From Dyadobacter sp. CECT 9275 (lineage in GTDB: Bacteria; Bacteroidota; Bacteroidia; Cytophagales; Spirosomataceae): a DNA stretch of 64,000 nt. The translations under genes were made by a program, and so were the position numbers. The DNA lies in NCBI RefSeq assembly GCF_907164905.1, contig NZ_CAJRAF010000004.1, forward strand, positions 744,001-808,000, in the 5' to 3' direction. This document shows, piece after piece, positions 8,947 to 17,006 of this stretch; within the stretch, counting starts at the first letter, position 1; the number at the start of each line of letters is the position of its first letter. Below the pieces are notes generated by a model. It was not told the DNA's origin. It was given only the letters and a program-made list of their open reading frames with translations, and searched no databases.

Positions 8947-11880
8947 ATGAGAAAATTATTTACCCTAATATCCTTACTCCTAACGTGTTCCCTAGGCTTT
9001 TTTGCCGTTATTCCGGCCAGCGGGCAGGTTTCAACCTTAAAAAATTTAAAGGAAGGTTTCAAAAACCCGACGGGCACGGCACGCGCCAAGGTATACTGGT
9101 GGTGGATGAATGGTTATACCGATTCCACAAGGATCAGAGAGGAATTGCAGGCTATCAAAAATGCAGGATTGGGCGGTGTCGATATCTTTGAAATCGGCTT
9201 CAGGCCCGACGGCCTGGTACCGGCAGGGCCACCCTTCATGAGTGACGCTTCGTTAAAACATATTGTACTGGCTATTAAAGAAGCGACCCGGCTTGGCTTG
9301 GAAGTAGGCCTTAACCTCTCGAGCAGCTGGAATGCGGGAGGTACCTGGATACAACCCCAGCATGGCGCGAAAACAGTGTATTTTTCCAAAACCAGTTTAA
9401 CGCAATCGGCCGGATCAGCCATTCGGTTACCTTTTCCGGAAATTCCAAAAAAGGATTCAAAGGGCAGGGACCTCATGATCCGTTTTGCAGCGAACGGGAA
9501 GCCGGTGTACTGCGAGGAAATTTCAGTACTGGCCCTGCCTGCTGACCGCCAGGCGGCCCATCTGGATACGGCCATGATCATTAACGTAACCCGTTTTTTT
9601 GATCCTGAAACGGAAACACTTCGTTGGAAGGCACCGGCTGGAAGGTGGGACATTTACAGGTATGTATGCTCCAACACTGGAGAAGAACTTAAATTACCCA
9701 GCCCGAACTCCAAAGGCCTGATCATCGACCACTTTGACTCCACCGCCACCCGAGCGCACTTTGAATATTTCATCCAAAAATTACGGCCCCTACTGGGTGA
9801 TTTCAGAAAAACAGCGCTTAAGAACTTGTACCTGGCCAGTTTTGAGGCCACCGGAACCATCTGGACACCCTCGTTCCCCGGTCAGTTCCGTCAGCTGAAT
9901 GGCTACGACGTAAGTAAATTTCTGCCAGCATTGTTCGACAAACGCGCGTTCAGCCCAGCTGTTTATGATGAATTTAAAAAAGATTTTGATCTGACCATCT
10001 CCGAGTTAATGATCAATAATCATTATAGGAAAGGCAAAGAAATCGCCAATAGTTATGGCCTGCACCTGATCTCGGAATCCGGCGGGCCAGGCCCGCCGCT
10101 GCATAATGTACCGGTTGAAGGCATCAAGGCGCTGGGTGCGCTGGACGTCCCCCGCGGGGAGTTCTGGATTAATCATGCCCAGTATGATGCCACACCCGAC
10201 AGCATCGATTTACTGATGCTGGTGAAGGAAATTTCAGCTGCTTCGCATATATACCAGCGAAAAATCACAGAGCTGGAAGCCTTTACCAGTTTTCAGAACT
10301 GGCAGGAGGGCCCGGGAGATATGAAACCAAACGGAGACCGGGCGTTTTGCGAAGGTATGAGCCGCCCTGTGATCCACGGGTTCAGCCATAATCCGGCAGG
10401 GGTAGGTTATCCTGGTATCTATTACGTGGCGGGAACTCATTTTAATGATAAAACCACCTGGTGGCCTAAAGTCAAACCTTTTAATGACTATCTGGCGCGG
10501 GTGTCTTACGTTCTTCAGCAGACGGATTTTGTGGCTGATGTGCTGTACTACTACGGCGACCAGGTACCTAATTTTGTTACACCTAAAAATACCCGGTTTG
10601 CCGTGGGTTCGGGATATGATTATGAAGTCATCAATTCCGAGATTCTCGTCCGGGACCTTACCGTAAAAAACGGACTGCTTACGCTTCCGTATGGTGCACA
10701 GTTTAAAGTCCTGGCGCTGGGAAACATATCCGGCAGGAATCCAGCTGTTCTCAAAAAATTGCAGCAGTTGCTTCGTGATGGAGCCATCGTCACGGGAATC
10801 AAACCAGATGTAATTCCGGAAAAAAGCAAGCAAATCATTGAAACACTCTGGGGCCCGCCAAACGTTTCAAAAGCTAATAAAATTACCTCTATACCGGCCC
10901 TTGCTTTGTTAAAGGCCATGAAACTCGCCCCGGATTTCGACTATCCAGACAAGCTGTCTGAACGGCTGGACTATATGCATAAAAGTCAGCCCGCACTCGA
11001 TTTCATCCATTATAGCAAAGACGGTCAGGATTTTTATTTTGTGAGGAATACCGGAAAGGGTTGGATATCAAGGCTCTGTTCTTTCCGGCAAACAGGAAAA
11101 TCACCCGAACTTTGGGATCCTGTGACAGGCTATATCAGTCCCGTAACGATTTACCAACAGAACGGGCCGCAGATACAAATTCCCTTGTCGTTACCTCCCT
11201 TTGCCTCTTTTTTTATTGTTTTTGGCAAGAAAAAATCAAGTAAAAGTTACACGTCCATCGCTTCGGAAAATAACCCGCCGCTTCTTGAATATACTCCGGA
11301 TGGCGTAAGGATGCTTAAGTATGGCAATATGAAGCTAACTGGTAACGGAAAAACGGTTGTTATCAATCACACTGCCGATTCCCTGACCATCTCCGGTGCT
11401 TGGACCGTTTCCTTCACCAAGGGCTGGGGCGCACCCGAAAAAGCAGTTTTCCCTGAGCTCATATCCTGGACAAAATCAGAAAACCCAGGTATCCGTTACT
11501 ATTCTGGCTCAGCAGTTTATGAGAAAAAATTTTCCAAGGCTCTCAAGGTACCAAAGGACAACCGGGTGTACCTGGATCTTGGTGAGGTATCCAAAGTTGC
11601 CGAAGTGTGGCTGAATGGCAAGTCGCTGGGCATTGTCTGGACCAGCCCTTTCAGGTTTGATGTGACAGAACAACTGGTAAATGGAGAAAATAATCTGCGC
11701 ATTGAGGTAATTAATACCTGGTCCAACCGGATTATCGGAGATATTACTAGCCCTGAAAAATTTACTAAAACCAACCTCAACGTAAGAGGCTCGCGCGAGT
11801 TATTATGGACAGAAACGCCTTTAACGGCCTCTGGCCTGATAGGCCCCGTGATCCTGAAAACGGTTAAAACACTAAAATAA
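8947..11880 (+). CDS. Second GH106-like glycoside hydrolase, putative alpha-L-rhamnosidase
   Basis: A 977-residue exported paralogue of the 900-residue enzyme at 3692-6394. The signal peptide ends near ASGQ (residue 27). The same landmarks appear in the same order: YWWWMNGYTDSTRI (from about 50), GLGGVDIFEIGF, SSWNAGGTWIQPQHGAKT, SESGGPG, DVPRGEFW, NWQEGPGDM, and a C-terminal jelly roll (about 816-970) with YLDLGEVSKVAEVWLNGKSL. It is longer mainly through an insertion around residues 600-690 before LDFIHYSKDGQDFYF and a linker before the jelly roll. It starts 27 bp after the unknown 842-residue gene and is part of the same operon. Two diverged copies suggest two linkages or chain contexts. 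Confidence 0.8.
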   Translation: MRKLFTLISLLLTCSLGFFAVIPASGQVSTLKNLKEGFKNPTGTARAKVYWWWMNGYTDSTRIREELQAIKNAGLGGVDIFEIGFRPDGLVPAGPPFMSDASLKHIVLAIKEATRLGLEVGLNLSSSWNAGGTWIQPQHGAKTVYFSKTSLTQSAGSAIRLPFPEIPKKDSKGRDLMIRFAANGKPVYCEEISVLALPADRQAAHLDTAMIINVTRFFDPETETLRWKAPAGRWDIYRYVCSNTGEELKLPSPNSKGLIIDHFDSTATRAHFEYFIQKLRPLLGDFRKTALKNLYLASFEATGTIWTPSFPGQFRQLNGYDVSKFLPALFDKRAFSPAVYDEFKKDFDLTISELMINNHYRKGKEIANSYGLHLISESGGPGPPLHNVPVEGIKALGALDVPRGEFWINHAQYDATPDSIDLLMLVKEISAASHIYQRKITELEAFTSFQNWQEGPGDMKPNGDRAFCEGMSRPVIHGFSHNPAGVGYPGIYYVAGTHFNDKTTWWPKVKPFNDYLARVSYVLQQTDFVADVLYYYGDQVPNFVTPKNTRFAVGSGYDYEVINSEILVRDLTVKNGLLTLPYGAQFKVLALGNISGRNPAVLKKLQQLLRDGAIVTGIKPDVIPEKSKQIIETLWGPPNVSKANKITSIPALALLKAMKLAPDFDYPDKLSERLDYMHKSQPALDFIHYSKDGQDFYFVRNTGKGWISRLCSFRQTGKSPELWDPVTGYISPVTIYQQNGPQIQIPLSLPPFASFFIVFGKKKSSKSYTSIASENNPPLLEYTPDGVRMLKYGNMKLTGNGKTVVINHTADSLTISGAWTVSFTKGWGAPEKAVFPELISWTKSENPGIRYYSGSAVYEKKFSKALKVPKDNRVYLDLGEVSKVAEVWLNGKSLGIVWTSPFRFDVTEQLVNGENNLRIEVINTWSNRIIGDITSPEKFTKTNLNVRGSRELLWTETPLTASGLIGPVILKTVKTLK

Positions 11881-11908
11881 CCATCCAATTCCTACCTTTT
11901 CTGCAACC

Positions 11909-12610
11909 ATGAAACAAGCTCTGATCTTTCTCTTTTTATTAAACATTCTGGCGGTGCCGGCCAACGCTCAGATTGCGGATACCAGTTATCTTCAAAATGT
12001 AAAGAAGGAACTGAATGCCCTCTGGCCTAAAAACCGGACCATTAACCTGGTCTTCCATGGCCATTCCGTACCCGCGGGTTATGGCGACAGACATGAGGTA
12101 AATACCCTCCGGTCCTATCCGAACCTTTTGCTGAAAGTACTTAAGGAAAAATATCCTTATGCGGTGATCAATGTTATCGTAACTGCCATTGGCGGTGAGA
12201 ACGCCATAAAGGGTGCCGCACGCTTTGAAAGCGATGTGCTGGCACACAAGCCCGACGTACTTTTTATTGATTATGCGCTAAACGACCGGTTTGCTCCTTT
12301 GGACAAGACAAAAGAAGCCTGGGAAACCATGATCCGGCAGGCTCAAGCCAAAAATATAAAAGTGATCCTCCTGACACCTTCGCCCGACCAGCGCACTGAT
12401 ATTACTGACCCTGCGAATCCGCTGGATCCCTATGCAGAGCAGATCAGGTTGCTGGCCAAACAGTACCAAACCGGCCTGGCTGATCCTTATCCCGTATTTA
12501 AAAAAATTGTGAAGGCTGGAGAACTTAAAAAATACATGGCCTCGGTTAATCACCCGAACGAGGCTGGCCACCTGATTATTACGGAGACAATCAAACCTTA
12601 TTTTTACTGA
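11909..12610 (+). CDS. Exported SGNH/GDSL-type hydrolase (putative carbohydrate esterase)
   Basis: A 233-residue protein with a cleavable signal (ends ANAQ, about 21). SGNH landmarks are VFHGHSVPAGY with the candidate nucleophile Ser53, GGENA (Gly and Asn of the oxyanion site), DYALNDR (Asn126), and NHPNEAGHL with His215. The usual block-V DxxH reads S-V-N-H, so the Asp of the triad is missing or replaced. This occurs in some esterases that work as a Ser-His dyad. Position at the end of the rhamnosidase operon suggests removal of acetyl groups from the glycan. Its stop codon overlaps the 3' end of the convergent GntR gene by 7 bp. Confidence 0.82.
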   Translation: MKQALIFLFLLNILAVPANAQIADTSYLQNVKKELNALWPKNRTINLVFHGHSVPAGYGDRHEVNTLRSYPNLLLKVLKEKYPYAVINVIVTAIGGENAIKGAARFESDVLAHKPDVLFIDYALNDRFAPLDKTKEAWETMIRQAQAKNIKVILLTPSPDQRTDITDPANPLDPYAEQIRLLAKQYQTGLADPYPVFKKIVKAGELKKYMASVNHPNEAGHLIITETIKPYFY

Positions 12611-13356
12611 ATATCATCATAATCAGGGTTGGCGCTGATCGCAAATTTATACTTATCGCCACGGTAGTAGGACCTTTCTACTTCCACCACTTTGTCGTCC
12701 TTGCAAATCACGGCACTGTCCAGAATAAACATCGGTGTGGATTTGGTCAGCTCAAAATTATTCATGCTGGAATCCGGCTCCATAATTTCGGTGCTCAGGG
12801 TCTGTTTCACCTCATCTATCCTTAGGTGATAGGTACTTTCATACACTTTAAAGTAGGAAATCTCAGTAGGCATCCTGTTTATTTTCGGGCACAGTTTAAG
12901 GGAGATATACTTCACCTCATCCTTAATTATCTCATCATCAGCATACCTGAGCTGATGAATTTTAAGAACAGGTCCTTCCATAATGAAATGTTTACCTCCA
13001 ATTTCGGAAGATATACCGTCTTCCAGGACTGTCTTTTCCAGTACCAGATTATGAGGCTTGAAGCCTTCCGCCAGCAAACTTTCGTGAAACCCGCGCCTCG
13101 TGGCATGGATGGATCCAAGGGTACGTGTAAGGTGGTGATCCACGGTACGGTTCAATACAAAGGTACCCTTTCCTTTAATCCGCTTGGCCCATCCCCGGTT
13201 CTCTATTTCGAGCAAACTTTTCCGGGCGGTGGTATTGCTTACGTTGTAGCTCTTAATAAGCTCATTTTCAGACGGTATTTTATCCCCGGGCTGTAACTCT
13301 CCCGATTTGATCTTATCAATAACATAATCACTGATGCTCAGGAATTTTGGTCTCAT
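12604..13356 (-). CDS. GntR/HutC-family transcriptional regulator (UTRA domain)
   Basis: A 250-residue regulator read from the ATG at 13356 (MRPKFLSISDYVIDKI); a GTG four codons upstream is less likely. The N-terminal winged helix-turn-helix (about 5-70) contains GELQPGDKIPSENEL and NVSNTTARKSLLEIENRGW, the GntR signature. The C-terminal part (about 90-245) is a UTRA effector domain that usually binds sugar phosphates or small metabolites. It is convergent with, and overlaps by 7 bp, the last gene of the SusCD/GH106 operon, so it is the best candidate regulator of that locus. No clear operator was found in the window. Confidence 0.9.
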   Translation of the reverse strand: MRPKFLSISDYVIDKIKSGELQPGDKIPSENELIKSYNVSNTTARKSLLEIENRGWAKRIKGKGTFVLNRTVDHHLTRTLGSIHATRRGFHESLLAEGFKPHNLVLEKTVLEDGISSEIGGKHFIMEGPVLKIHQLRYADDEIIKDEVKYISLKLCPKINRMPTEISYFKVYESTYHLRIDEVKQTLSTEIMEPDSSMNNFELTKSTPMFILDSAVICKDDKVVEVERSYYRGDKYKFAISANPDYDDIQ

Positions 13357-13667
13357 CGTTGAATTCACCCGATATGCTTAAAGGTACTGACTAAATGTTG
13401 CCAAAGCGTTGATAACGAAAACAGGAAAAAACTAAACTTCCGGTCAAATGAACTGGCTCAGTGCCGGAACGGACGTTTCGGCCATCAAAAATAACCTTAT
13501 TTTCTCAGATCATCCTTAGAGTCTAAATTACAGGTATTATTCCAAATGTAAATTTTGTACTGAATCTTATTTCAAACAAAAAGAAAATATTGGTTTACTA
13601 TTGCGGAAACTTTTGCTGGTATGAATTTATTCAGCTTGCTACCGGCAATATTCTTACAATCCCGATT
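13357..13667. other. Divergent intergenic region between the GntR regulator and corA
   Basis: About 310 bp that must hold the promoters of both divergent genes. It is A/T-rich near 13500-13580. I see no exact Bacteroidota -7 box (TAnnTTTG) and no convincing palindromic GntR operator. The coding frame of the downstream transporter extends upstream to 13590, but that stretch (MVYYCGNFCWYEF) does not look like part of the protein. Confidence 0.4.
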
Positions 13668-14570
13668 ATGATCAAAACAATAGCCGACAGCAGACATCAT
13701 CCTTACGAATGGGTGGATGTAACGGACCCGACTAAAGAAGAAATACATGAGGTAGCCTCCAAATATGGCCTGCACGATTCGTCCATTGAAGATTGTCTGC
13801 AGCCGGATCACCTTCCCAAACATGAAAATGTGGAATCCTATGTTTTCATCATTTTCCGGTTGCATAGCAAAGACGTATCCGGCAAGGCTGATACCGTTCA
13901 GGAGCTGACCGATAAAATCGCCGTTTTCCTTAAAGACGACATGATCATCAGTATTCATAAAAAAGCCTGGCCGCAGCTGGATGTGATCGTTGATCACTAT
14001 TTGAAAAAAGGCTTGTGCAAATCTACCCATCATATTCTGAACGAGATCGTCAAAACCGGACTGGATACTTATGAGGAAAGAGCCACAAAACTTACCCAGG
14101 AAATTGAATATTACGAAGAGAACATGTTCCTCAAAAACAGAAAGGTGTCACTCCTGGAAGGCCTTTATTATTTAAAAAGAAAAGTGGACGTAACCCGAAG
14201 GATCCTGCTGCTTTCCAATGAGATTATTGAAAAAATAGATACCCCCGAAACCTCAGATACACTCACCCGCAATACCCGCGACCTGTATGTTAAACTGAAA
14301 TCCATTTACGACTCGCTGTTCGAAAATACCAACCACCTGATGACGATCTATTTCTCCATTTCTTCGCAACGGACCAATGAGATCATCAGGGTACTTACCA
14401 TTTTTTCGGTTTTCTTTATGCCGCTTACTTTCATTGTAGGTATTTATGGTATGAATTTCGAGTTCATGCCCGAACTCAAAATGAAATATGGATACCCGGG
14501 CGTTATGCTCCTGATGGTAGCCCTCACGGTTCTGATTTATATATGGTTTAAAAAGCGCAGCTGGCTGTGA
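13668..14570 (+). CDS. corA: CorA-family divalent metal (Mg2+/Co2+) transporter
   Basis: A 300-residue inner-membrane channel taking the ATG at 13668 (MIKTIADSRHHPYEWVDVTD) as start. The frame is open further up, but only from 13668 does it match the soluble alpha/beta N-terminal domain of the family. A long helical stalk follows (about 120-230). Two C-terminal membrane helices flank the hallmark GMN pore motif at 261-263 (YGMNFEFMPEL), and the protein ends in a basic WFKKRSWL tail. It mediates Mg2+ (or Co2+/Ni2+) influx as a homopentamer. It is monocistronic, with a terminator hairpin just behind it. Confidence 0.92.
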   Translation: MIKTIADSRHHPYEWVDVTDPTKEEIHEVASKYGLHDSSIEDCLQPDHLPKHENVESYVFIIFRLHSKDVSGKADTVQELTDKIAVFLKDDMIISIHKKAWPQLDVIVDHYLKKGLCKSTHHILNEIVKTGLDTYEERATKLTQEIEYYEENMFLKNRKVSLLEGLYYLKRKVDVTRRILLLSNEIIEKIDTPETSDTLTRNTRDLYVKLKSIYDSLFENTNHLMTIYFSISSQRTNEIIRVLTIFSVFFMPLTFIVGIYGMNFEFMPELKMKYGYPGVMLLMVALTVLIYIWFKKRSWL

Positions 14571-14575
14571 TCAGG

Positions 14576-14632
14576 AAATTAGCGAATAATTATCTACCGC
14601 AGTTGTCCGAATAAATCATTATTCGCTAATTT
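14576..14632 (+). terminator. Terminator-like inverted repeat after corA
   Basis: Perfect 15-bp arms, AAATTAGCGAATAAT (14576-14590) and ATTATTCGCTAATTT (14618-14632), surround a 27-nt loop. The stem starts 6 bp after the corA stop and ends in a short T run. It is A/T-rich, and its position supports a role as transcription end. Confidence 0.55.
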
Positions 14633-14708
14633 TGCGCCCTAACTACAAATATCCCTGCTGCTTGTTTGAGAACAAATTAGATTTGCGATGAGGTATTAAA
14701 AATCTGTT

Positions 14709-15503
14709 TTGAAGCAAGCACCGGAAAACCTCCTCCTACACTCTTTTGATTCATCGGTATCTGTCGATCAACTACCCGTACAATTCACCTTCCCCTTTGA
14801 CTATACTCCACACCGGCTCAGTTTGCTGGCCGCGAGAGGTTTGCAGGAACATTTGAGTACGCAACAGGACTGGGATCATCATTTTGGTTTGTCTGGTGAA
14901 AACGACCGGGTATCGGGGAAAATGTTTGGTGTGCTGGTGGTCCGCACACCGGAAAATAGTATTGGGTACCTAGCTGCATTTTCAGGAAAGCTGGCGGGAA
15001 GCAATCATCATGCAAAATTTGTCCCGCCGGTATATGACGGACTGGCTGACGACGGTTTTCTCAATACCGGAATGACGGAACTCTCTCGTATGAATGAGGC
15101 CATAAAGGTGCTTAAACTGCAGCAATCCGAACAAGAGAGGGAGCAGATAGCCCTCCTGAAGGATATTCGCAAAAAACATTCGGTCCGCCTTCAGAGTAAA
15201 ATTTTTGATCACTACCATTTTCTCAATCGGGCGGGAGAGGAAAAAGGGCTGCGTCTGATTTTTGACGATGCTTCCTATAAAAATCCGCCCGCCGGAGCGG
15301 GTGAATGCGCCGCCCCGAAATTGCTGCAATATGCCTTTCAGCACCGTCTGGAACCCCTGGCTATGGCTGAGTTCTGGTGGGGCTTGTCTCCCAAATCAGC
15401 GCATTGGAAACATGGTCATTTTTATCCGGCTTGTCAGGAAAAGTGCGCTCCAATCCTGTCTCACATGCTTGCTGGAATGAACATTGAGAAGCCGGCCAGG
15501 TAA
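14709..15503 (+). pseudogene. Truncated RluA-family pseudouridine synthase remnant (N-terminal domain only)
   Basis: The 264-residue frame matches the N-terminal extension of the long (about 550 residues) Bacteroidota RluA-type RNA pseudouridine synthases: FTFPFDYTPHRL, GKMFGVLVVRTPEN, GYLAAFSGKLAGSNHHAKFV, and the end block HGHFYPACQEKCAPILSHML. In the full family, that block leads into the catalytic RluA domain with the HRLD-type Asp. Here a stop follows after 10 more residues and the catalytic domain is absent. The only available start is TTG at 14709, since an in-frame stop lies at 14697. A 55-bp REP-like repeat begins 32 bp after the stop. It is either a decayed gene or a stand-alone RNA-binding domain. 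Confidence 0.7.
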
Positions 15504-15534
15504 TATGTGTATTTAAAGTTGGGCGTAGTCAAAA

Positions 15535-15589
15535 GCTGGGCGTAGTCTCCAGACTACGGCCGAGTGACATCGGTCTCCAGACCGATGAA
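15535..15589. repeat. REP-like 55-bp double-hairpin repeat, copy 1
   Basis: The element contains two adjacent palindromes, CGTAGTCT-CC-AGACTACG (15541-15558) and CATCGGTCT-CC-AGACCGATG (15568-15587), both with a CTCCAG centre. It is 53/55 identical to copy 2 at 16141-16195. A 13-bp partial unit (one mismatch) precedes it at 15518-15530. It lies directly behind the truncated RluA-like gene. Confidence 0.85.
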
Positions 15590-15705
15590 TATCTCAAAAA
15601 CCATATTAGCTCTTAAAACAAATCTGATTAAAAGATTTGTTTACCTGCATCAATATACCGATCTTCGATATAGTTCATTGTGAATAATAACATTCATTTT
15701 GGGGT

Positions 15706-16173
15706 ATGACGGCAAAAATGTACAGATCCAGAGCAGATCTTCGTTTTTATTTCTTCTGGATTCTCTTCGGAATATTAGTGATACTGATCGCTATTGCTTC
15801 GGGCAACTGGTATTTCCTTCCCTTATTGGGCGGGCCAGCCGGTAGTTTGCTGGCGGTTTATTTGAATACGTCCTATACGATCAAGGATAACGGGGACCTG
15901 GAAGTGAAAGGTTTTAGCATTCCGGGCCGAAGAAAGGTCATCGACATTTTCTCGATTGGGAGTATCAAACAAATCCATAACACAAGCTCTGCGCCGGCCC
16001 TATCCGGAAACAGGTTGGAAATCGCCTATAATGATTCCGAGAAAATACTTTTATCACCCCAAAATGAGCAACAATTTATAGCAGAACTCAGGCAGGTCAA
16101 TCCCGAAATTTCCGTGGATCAGATAAAATATCAACATAGGGCTGGGCGTAGTCTCCAGACTACGTCCGAGTGA
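15706..16173 (+). CDS. Small membrane protein with bacterial PH-like domain
   Basis: A 155-residue protein with two membrane helices near the N-terminus (about 13-32 and 35-51; FWILFGILVILIAIASGNW and LPLLGGPAGSLLAVYL). A soluble beta-rich part follows, resembling the bPH/YyaB-like domain: YTIKDNGDLEVKG, ISIGSIKQI-type turns, then LEIAYNDSEKILLSPQNEQQFIAEL. The function is unknown. The natural C-terminus is probably near NPEISVDQIKYQH, because the last ten residues (AGRSLQTTSE) and the stop codon are encoded inside REP-like repeat copy 2. Confidence 0.75.
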   Translation: MTAKMYRSRADLRFYFFWILFGILVILIAIASGNWYFLPLLGGPAGSLLAVYLNTSYTIKDNGDLEVKGFSIPGRRKVIDIFSIGSIKQIHNTSSAPALSGNRLEIAYNDSEKILLSPQNEQQFIAELRQVNPEISVDQIKYQHRAGRSLQTTSE

Positions 16174-16195
16174 CATCGGTCTCCAGACCGAAGAA
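16141..16195. repeat. REP-like 55-bp double-hairpin repeat, copy 2
   Basis: It differs from copy 1 (15535-15589) at two positions. The first palindrome is intact (16147-16164); the second (16176-16191) has a 7-bp stem. The element overlaps the last 33 bases of the PH-domain gene and supplies its TGA (16171-16173). It lies between convergent genes, so it may also work as a bidirectional terminator. Confidence 0.85.
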
Positions 16196-16222
16196 CATTT
16201 CGAAGAAACCGCCACACCATTC

Positions 16223-16816
16223 TTACGGCTTAAACCGATGTAAAATTCCTTTTCCCGTGAGACTGTCAGTACCTGTTATTTCGATGTAAGTCACGTTCGG
16301 TTTCAGCTTGGTACCTCCATCAATGTTGATAAATACTCGGGACAGAACCACATCCCTGCCTCCCAGCATGATGTGCGCACGATACCGATCTTCTTTCGGC
16401 CAGGGTTTCAAAAAAATACCCATTTCCTGATAAGCCACCAGTCTGATCGGCACAACGTCCCCCTCCGCATCCGCAGGCCTGATACCATAGCCCAGCCTTT
16501 GAACTTTTGAAAGCGGCTTTGTACTTCCTTCCTTGTCGTCCATGAGCCAGTAAATATTTACCGGATCATCCGCGTTCAGTTTACGTTGTCCGCCTCTGGA
16601 TTCAACATAATTTGCCTCATAAATCACTGAATTGAAATCCAGGGAACGCTGCAGGTAAAAAAGCATGTCGGGCTTTTCAGACGGTACAGGAAAGGTGCTG
16701 TTCTCTTTCACCAGTTTCCTGGCAGACCTCGGGGCTGTTTGCCCGACTGCAAAAAGTGGGCAGGCCAGCAAATAAGCTATCGTTATAAAACGGCTGATTA
16801 TCTTCAGTGAAAACAT
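16223..16816 (-). CDS. Exported DUF4833-like protein
   Basis: A 197-residue protein with an N-terminal signal peptide (FITIAYLLACPLFAVGQ). The mature part has the features I associate with DUF4833: MLFYLQRSLDFNSVIYEANY, then DDPVNIYWLMDDKEG, a GYGIRP block, and a beta-rich end with YIEITGTDSLTGKGILHRF. The function of that family is unknown. It is probably periplasmic and monocistronic. Confidence 0.7.
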   Translation of the reverse strand: MFSLKIISRFITIAYLLACPLFAVGQTAPRSARKLVKENSTFPVPSEKPDMLFYLQRSLDFNSVIYEANYVESRGGQRKLNADDPVNIYWLMDDKEGSTKPLSKVQRLGYGIRPADAEGDVVPIRLVAYQEMGIFLKPWPKEDRYRAHIMLGGRDVVLSRVFINIDGGTKLKPNVTYIEITGTDSLTGKGILHRFKP

Positions 16817-16884
16817 CCGGTTGACTTGCTATTGGAACACTAAGTATTGGGTTACCAATTTTATTAAGGTTTCCTAAAATGATT

Positions 16885-16927
16885 AAACTCCAAAGCACAG
16901 GAGGAAATTCCCTGTACAATGGAGTTT
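16885..16927 (-). terminator. Terminator-like hairpin downstream of the aldo/keto reductase gene
   Basis: Outer arms AAACTCCA (16885-16892) and TGGAGTTT (16920-16927) enclose inner arms ACAGG (16897-16901) and CCTGT (16911-16915). It lies about 80 bp after the stop of the minus-strand reductase gene at 17007. No long T run follows. Confidence 0.4.
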
Positions 16928-17006
16928 CTGCTTACCTTTTTGATATTAACTTTAAATCGTCTGACCGAATGGGACCGCTGGATCAGGCAGGCATTTCTTT
17001 GCCGTT

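Noticed and set aside
10234..10833. 199-codon minus-strand frame inside the second GH106-like gene
   Set aside because: Shadow of the real gene, with no family resemblance.
13590..13667. Longer N-terminus for CorA
   Set aside because: The extra 26 residues do not match the family, whose N-terminus begins at the Met at 13668.
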